Below the pieces are notes generated by a model. It had not been told where the DNA came from, made no database searches, and saw nothing but the letters and a program-made list of their open reading frames with translations. This document shows positions 34,315 through 37,561 of a stretch of DNA of 37,561 nt, one piece after another. The position numbers and the translations under genes were made by a program. Origin of the DNA: Clostridia bacterium (GTDB lineage: Bacteria; Bacillota; Clostridia; TANB77; CAG-508). Positions within the stretch are counted from its first letter, which is position 1; every line of letters starts with the position of its first letter. The stretch spans positions 1 to 37,561 of the forward strand of contig JAAWAM010000028.1 of the NCBI GenBank assembly GCA_022792135.1. The letters run 5' to 3'.

Positions 34315-35606
34315 AAAAACAAGAAAGAAGAAAAAAGGTAAAAAAAGTAACTGAGCCAGCAAAAAAAAGAAATCATAAAGAAATCAATCAAAAAAAGATT
34401 GTTTTATATATGGTTCTTTTGGTGATTGTTATGTATCTCTTTTATACAACTTATCTTTTAATCAAAGAGCCAACCAATATCTTCACCATAGAAGAAGGAA
34501 AGTTATATCAAGAAGAAACCAATATTGGTTATGTTATAAGAAATGAAAAAGTAGTAAAAGGACAAAACTATAAAAATGGTATGGAACAAATAAAAGCAGA
34601 AGGAGAAAGAGCTGCTAGTAATGAAAACATATTCAGATATTATAGTACAAATGAAACTTCTCTAAAACAAAAAATAGCACAATTAGATACGAAAATTCAA
34701 GAAGTAATGACAAATGACAAGAATTTATTCCCATCTGATATGAAATTGTTAGAAAATCAAATTGACGAAAAAATAACAGATATCAGAAAAGTAACAGATG
34801 CAACAAAATTAGTAGAATATAAGAAAGAAATTGATAATTTAGTAACCAAAAAGGCAAAAATAGCAGGAGAATCTAGTCCACAAGGTTCGTATTTAAGACA
34901 ATTAATTGAAGAAAGAAAAAGCTACGAAAGTCAATTAAATTCAGGAGCAGAATATGTAAAAGCACCCATGAGTGGTTTAGTATCTTATCGAGTAGACGGT
35001 TTAGAAGAAAGCTTAACACTAGACAATTTTGGAGCATTAAGCAAAGAATATTTGGAAAGTTTGGATTTGAAAACAGGGAAAATGGTAGCAACCAATGAAG
35101 AATGCGGAAAAGTAATTGATAATTTTGTTTGCTATATTGCTACTATTACTTCTTCAGAGGAAGCGAAAAATGCAAAAGTGGGAGACAAGGTAAAAGTAAG
35201 ATTATCCAATCATGTAGAAATAACAGCAGAAATAACAAACCGAATTGAGGAAGAGGATGGAGATTTCGTAATCATTTTAAAATTAAAGAAACAAATAGAA
35301 GAATTAACCAATTATAGAAAAATAACATTTGATTTAATTTGGTGGGATGCCTCAGGATTAAAAGTACCAAATCAAGCCATTGTAGAAGTAGATGGGTTAC
35401 ATTATGTGGTAAGAAATCGAGCGGGATATTTGAGTAAAATTTTAGTCAAAGTCAAAAGACAAGGAGAAAAATATTCGATTGTAGAAGCATACAAAAATGA
35501 AGAATTAAAAGAATTAGGTTTATCGAGCAAAGAAATTAATTCTTATCGAAAGATTTCTCTTTATGATGAAATAGTAATTAATCCAAATTTAGAGAAAGTA
35601 GAATAA
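34311..35606 (+). CDS. HlyD-like periplasmic-adaptor-type protein preceding sepF
   Basis: 431 residues. A basic N terminus and one transmembrane helix (about residues 24-46) are followed by a barrel-sandwich-like part (KLYQEETNIGYVIRNE), a predicted coiled coil around 120-200, the returning APMSGLVSY half-motif and a beta-barrel segment. This resembles membrane-fusion (HlyD) adaptors. Clostridia often carry such a protein directly upstream of sepF, with unproven link to division. Translation starts at TTG 34311, overlapping the miaA stop, after a GGAGGG site, so it is translationally coupled. Confidence 0.75.
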   Translation: MKKQERRKKVKKVTEPAKKRNHKEINQKKIVLYMVLLVIVMYLFYTTYLLIKEPTNIFTIEEGKLYQEETNIGYVIRNEKVVKGQNYKNGMEQIKAEGERAASNENIFRYYSTNETSLKQKIAQLDTKIQEVMTNDKNLFPSDMKLLENQIDEKITDIRKVTDATKLVEYKKEIDNLVTKKAKIAGESSPQGSYLRQLIEERKSYESQLNSGAEYVKAPMSGLVSYRVDGLEESLTLDNFGALSKEYLESLDLKTGKMVATNEECGKVIDNFVCYIATITSSEEAKNAKVGDKVKVRLSNHVEITAEITNRIEEEDGDFVIILKLKKQIEELTNYRKITFDLIWWDASGLKVPNQAIVEVDGLHYVVRNRAGYLSKILVKVKRQGEKYSIVEAYKNEELKELGLSSKEINSYRKISLYDEIVINPNLEKVE

Positions 35607-35659
35607 TATTACAAGTATATTACAAAAGTATTAAAATTTAATAACATTCATGAAAAATA

Positions 35660-35688
35660 TTGACAATATGACAAAAAAAGTAGATACT
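35660..35688 (+). promoter_or_regulatory. Promoter of sepF-divIVA
   Basis: TTGACA (35660-35665), a 17-bp spacer and GATACT (35683-35688), 55 bases before the sepF ATG. Confidence 0.65.
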
Positions 35689-35742
35689 AAGAACTGTAAA
35701 TTATAAAATAGAAACAAAGGAAGTAAATTAGGAGGTTTTTTT

Positions 35743-36213
35743 ATGTCAGGAGCATTAATGAACAAAGTATGGGACTTGTTTGGAATGGACTCAGCAGAGC
35801 CAGAAGAATACGATGAAGAAAATATATATGAATATGAGGAAGAAGAGGAAGAAATAGAAGATAAAAAATTGTTTGGAAGAAAGAACAAAGTTGTAAATAT
35901 GCCACAAGCCAATGCAATTAAAATGGTAATATCACAACCAACAACTTTTGAACAATCTGATGAAATCTGTTCATTCTTAAAAGAAAAGAAATCAGTAATT
36001 GTTAATTTAGAATATGTTAACAAAGATGTAGCAAGAAGAATCGTAGATTTTATTAGTGGTGGAGTATATGCTTTAGATGGCTATATTCAGAAAGTATCAA
36101 ATTCTATCTTTTTAGTGGCGCCATCAAATTATGAAATTACAAATGAAATGGCAAGAGAAGAAATGAAAAGTAAACTTTCTGTTTCATGGCTTAAAAATAA
36201 TGGAATGAATTAA
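35743..36213 (+). CDS. sepF: Cell division protein SepF
   Basis: 156 residues. The N-terminal amphipathic helix (SGALMNKVWDLFGM) that binds the membrane is followed by an acidic E-rich linker (about 20-46). The conserved SepF core then shows VVNMPQANAIKMVISQP, the LKEKKSVIVNLEYVNKDVARRIVDF helix and strand, and GGVYALDGYIQKVSNSIFLVAP with the G-dimer interface. SepF tethers FtsZ to the membrane and shapes the ring. It has an AGGAGG ribosome binding site. divIVA follows after 25 bases. Confidence 0.95.
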   Translation: MSGALMNKVWDLFGMDSAEPEEYDEENIYEYEEEEEEIEDKKLFGRKNKVVNMPQANAIKMVISQPTTFEQSDEICSFLKEKKSVIVNLEYVNKDVARRIVDFISGGVYALDGYIQKVSNSIFLVAPSNYEITNEMAREEMKSKLSVSWLKNNGMN

Positions 36214-36238
36214 TCGATATCCATAAGGAGGAAAAACT

Positions 36239-36694
36239 ATGATAACACCATTAGATATTGAAAATAAGAAATTTTCAAAACAAATGATGAATGGATATAG
36301 TGTAGAAGAAGTAGACGATTTTCTAGACGATTTAACAGTAGATTATAGCAAAAATTATAAAGAAATAACAGGGCTAAAAGAAAAAGTTACAGAATTAACC
36401 AAAAGTCTAGAACACTATAAAACAATAGAAGCAACCTTACAAAATACTCTTGTAATGGCTCAAACAACAGCAGAAGATGTAAAGAATGTAGCAAAACAAC
36501 AAGCAGAACAAATTATCAATGAAGCAAAAGGAACTGCTCAAAAACAAGTATCCGAATTAGATAATGAAATTGTAATAAAGAAAAAAGAATTAGAAGATGT
36601 AAAAAAACAATTTGATATATATAAAGCCAAAATGGAATCTCTTTTGATATCTCAATTGGAATTATTAAAAGATATTAATAAAGAAGATGTATAG
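36239..36694 (+). CDS. divIVA: DivIVA-family cell division/pole protein
   Basis: 151 residues. The N-terminal lipid-binding domain MITPLDIENKKFSKQMMNGY with the conserved G-Y-S-x-EEVDDFLDD turn is followed by a coiled coil over most of the rest. DivIVA marks curved membranes at septa and poles. The coiled-coil part is short compared with Actinobacterial homologs but in range for Clostridia. The ribosome binding site is AAGGAGG. Confidence 0.93.
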   Translation: MITPLDIENKKFSKQMMNGYSVEEVDDFLDDLTVDYSKNYKEITGLKEKVTELTKSLEHYKTIEATLQNTLVMAQTTAEDVKNVAKQQAEQIINEAKGTAQKQVSELDNEIVIKKKELEDVKKQFDIYKAKMESLLISQLELLKDINKEDV

Positions 36695-36699
36695 AAAGA

Positions 36700-36770
36700 A
36701 AAACACCAATTTTGTTAAAATATTGATGACACACCAAATAGACTCAATATTTACAAAAAAAGGTGTTTTT
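36700..36770 (+). terminator. Long hairpin terminator of sepF-divIVA
   Basis: AAAACACC (36700-36707) pairs with GGTGTTTT (36762-36769), enclosing a second imperfect stem between TTTGTTAAAATATTGA and TCAATATTTACAAA. T residues close the 3' arm. Confidence 0.7.
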
Positions 36771-36779
36771 ATGAATATT

Positions 36780-36943
36780 GTAGAGAAATCTTTAAAATAA
36801 AGAGATACTCTAAATTGCTAAAACTTTCTAAAAATAACGAAGTACGCACAAAGGAGTGCTGGAAAAGTTTAAATACAGTATAGCCGATAGAAATACGAAA
36901 GAGAAAAAGCCACCCTAGAAGAAGGGTGGCAGGAGGAAACAAG
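36780..36943 (+). promoter_or_regulatory. Structured leader with a GC-rich hairpin abutting the ribosome binding site
   Basis: Upstream of the gene at 36944 lies about 160 bases without an ORF. It holds a small stem GCAC/GTGC (36846-36859) and a perfect 8-bp GC-rich stem, GCCACCCT (36909-36916) with AGGGTGGC (36923-36930), ending exactly where AGGAGG (36931-36936) begins. Such a stem next to the Shine-Dalgarno could regulate access or stabilise the transcript. I could not match it to a known riboswitch class. Confidence 0.5.
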
Positions 36944-37390
36944 ATGGAAGCAAAGGATACATTAAAAATGCCATGGAGGGCAGTTAGTGAGGAAGAATGG
37001 GACGAGGAAATGATATACACCAGCTATTGGAACCATAAGAAAGCAAAAAAAGAATATTTTTTTTCCAAACGAGATTTAAAAATTTTTGTAGAGAAAAAAA
37101 TTAAGGACTTAGCAAGAGAGCTTGGTATATCATACCAAGATTTGGAAAGGATTTTCAAACAAGAAAATACTCCATTTTACGAGTTCACAAAAGACTTTAA
37201 GGACTCGAGAGAGTTTAATATTGAAGGTAATTTTATGGCAAATATTAAAAGATTATTAATAATTCCTGATGTTACTCACAATAATTTAGTCAAGATAACA
37301 GCAATTTTTCATTCTTTGACAGAAGAAGAGAAAATTTTATTTTTAATTGATATTGGTGAAATATCAATTAAAATAGAAAAAAAAGAATAA
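36944..37390 (+). CDS. Unknown 148-residue protein with a helix-turn-helix-like segment
   Basis: I do not recognise the family. ATG 36944 follows AGGAGG at 7 bases. A GTG at 36926 would lie in the hairpin and precede that site. The N terminus is acidic with tryptophans (MPWRAVSEEEWDEEM). The middle has KIKDLARELGISYQDLERIF (about 52-71), which looks like the first helices of an XRE-type helix-turn-helix. The C-terminal half is helical with HSLTEEEKILFLIDIGE. No membrane helix is present. A transcriptional or phage/element-type regulator is possible. It ends at a strong terminator used as a group II intron target. Confidence 0.65.
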   Translation: MEAKDTLKMPWRAVSEEEWDEEMIYTSYWNHKKAKKEYFFSKRDLKIFVEKKIKDLARELGISYQDLERIFKQENTPFYEFTKDFKDSREFNIEGNFMANIKRLLIIPDVTHNNLVKITAIFHSLTEEEKILFLIDIGEISIKIEKKE

Positions 37391-37397
37391 CTATTCT

Positions 37398-37420
37398 CCT
37401 CCCAAAAGGGAGGCTTTTTA
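37398..37420 (+). terminator. Terminator used as group II intron insertion site
   Basis: CCTCCC (37398-37403) and GGGAGG (37408-37413) enclose AAAA, followed by a T-rich run. The intron-like sequence begins within a few bases of the T tract. Confidence 0.88.
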
Positions 37421-37423
37421 TTT

Positions 37424-37561
37424 GTATGACGGGCATGTCATAAATCTAGGGTGAAAGTCCCAAGAGGCGTATTTGTCGCGAACTCGATAGCAACTTGCAA
37501 AGCGTAAACCAGTAATGGAGCGTGAAAAGAAGCAATAGCGAAATCGTGGCTCTATGAACAA
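37424..37561 (+). mobile_element. 5' end of a group II intron (probably class C), cut by the window edge
   Basis: Directly after the terminator T tract begins GTATGAC, whose ATGAC pairs with GTCAT across GGGCAT. AGGGTGAAAGTCCC follows, the conserved 5' domain I signature of bacterial group II introns, then further structured GC-richer RNA-like sequence up to the window end. Group IIC introns characteristically insert after Rho-independent terminators, which fits the position. The reverse transcriptase/maturase ORF and the 3' end would lie beyond 37561. The GC content contrasts with the AT-rich surroundings. Confidence 0.75.

Noticed and set aside
36780..36943. Cyclic-dinucleotide or other known riboswitch before the 36944 gene
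   Set aside because: The conserved cores I know (GEMM, ydaO, ykkC, THF, fluoride) are not recognisable; left as an unassigned structured leader.

Overview
The window is a contig segment from a low-GC, AT-rich member of the Bacillota, most likely an uncultured gut-type Clostridia. Supporting signs are AGA-dominated arginine codons, strong AGGAGG-type ribosome binding sites, sigma-A type promoters with 17-18 bp spacers, and the typical Firmicutes sets radA-disA, sepF-divIVA, mutL-miaA and tsaE-tsaB-rimI. I cannot name a genus.

Layout. 1-663 is the C-terminal end of a surface protein made of 85-residue bacterial Ig-like (BIG2) repeats. 706-12677 is a long plus-strand cell-surface polysaccharide operon: a Wzt/Wzm ABC exporter split by a pyruvyl-transferase-like gene and a fused GT2-GT4 glycosyltransferase, then a DUF2142 membrane protein, two polyprenyl-phosphate-type GT2 enzymes, a GtrII-like membrane glycosyltransferase, a PRPP synthetase and GtrA. 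12730-15145 is trpS and obgE. The minus-strand tsaE-tsaB-rimI operon (15212-16829) converges on obgE and is divergent from an mreB-type gene. Next come mtaB, an unknown 107-residue protein, radA, disA, a membrane-anchored cyclophilin, and tRNA-His and tRNA-Gln. 23529-24968 is an accessory scar downstream of tRNA-Gln: an integrase remnant, a truncated zinc-finger-type gene, and a compact small-ORF transcription unit. 24969-26305 carries a TauE/SafE permease and a TIGR04086-type membrane protein. 26385-28181 is a three-gene exported-protein operon. 28195-31038 has an HD-domain protein and divergent secD-secF. 31183-36694 has mutL, miaA, an HlyD-like gene, sepF and divIVA. The window ends with an unknown gene whose terminator is followed by the 5' end of a group II intron.

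Main discovery. Three genes (the GtrII-like gene, mtaB and the TIGR04086 gene) have broken reading frames. In each, the break falls exactly at an in-frame CGG codon followed by A. Skipping one base there (C then GGA, or reading CGGA as one codon) restores the conserved protein with a glycine at the junction. By my hand scan of about 11,300 codons on both strands, these three are the only in-frame CGG codons in the window, while about fifty CGG triplets occur out of frame within genes. CGA, CGC and CGT are all used in frame. This suggests that CGG is unassigned or hungry in this organism and acts as a recurrent +1 recoding signal (or CGGA is a quadruplet codon), rather than three unrelated pseudogenes or sequencing errors.

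Functional links. Several genes act on tRNA position 37 (tsaE/tsaB for t6A, mtaB for ms2t6A, miaA for i6A), modifications known to affect reading-frame maintenance. One of them, mtaB, itself carries a recoding site.
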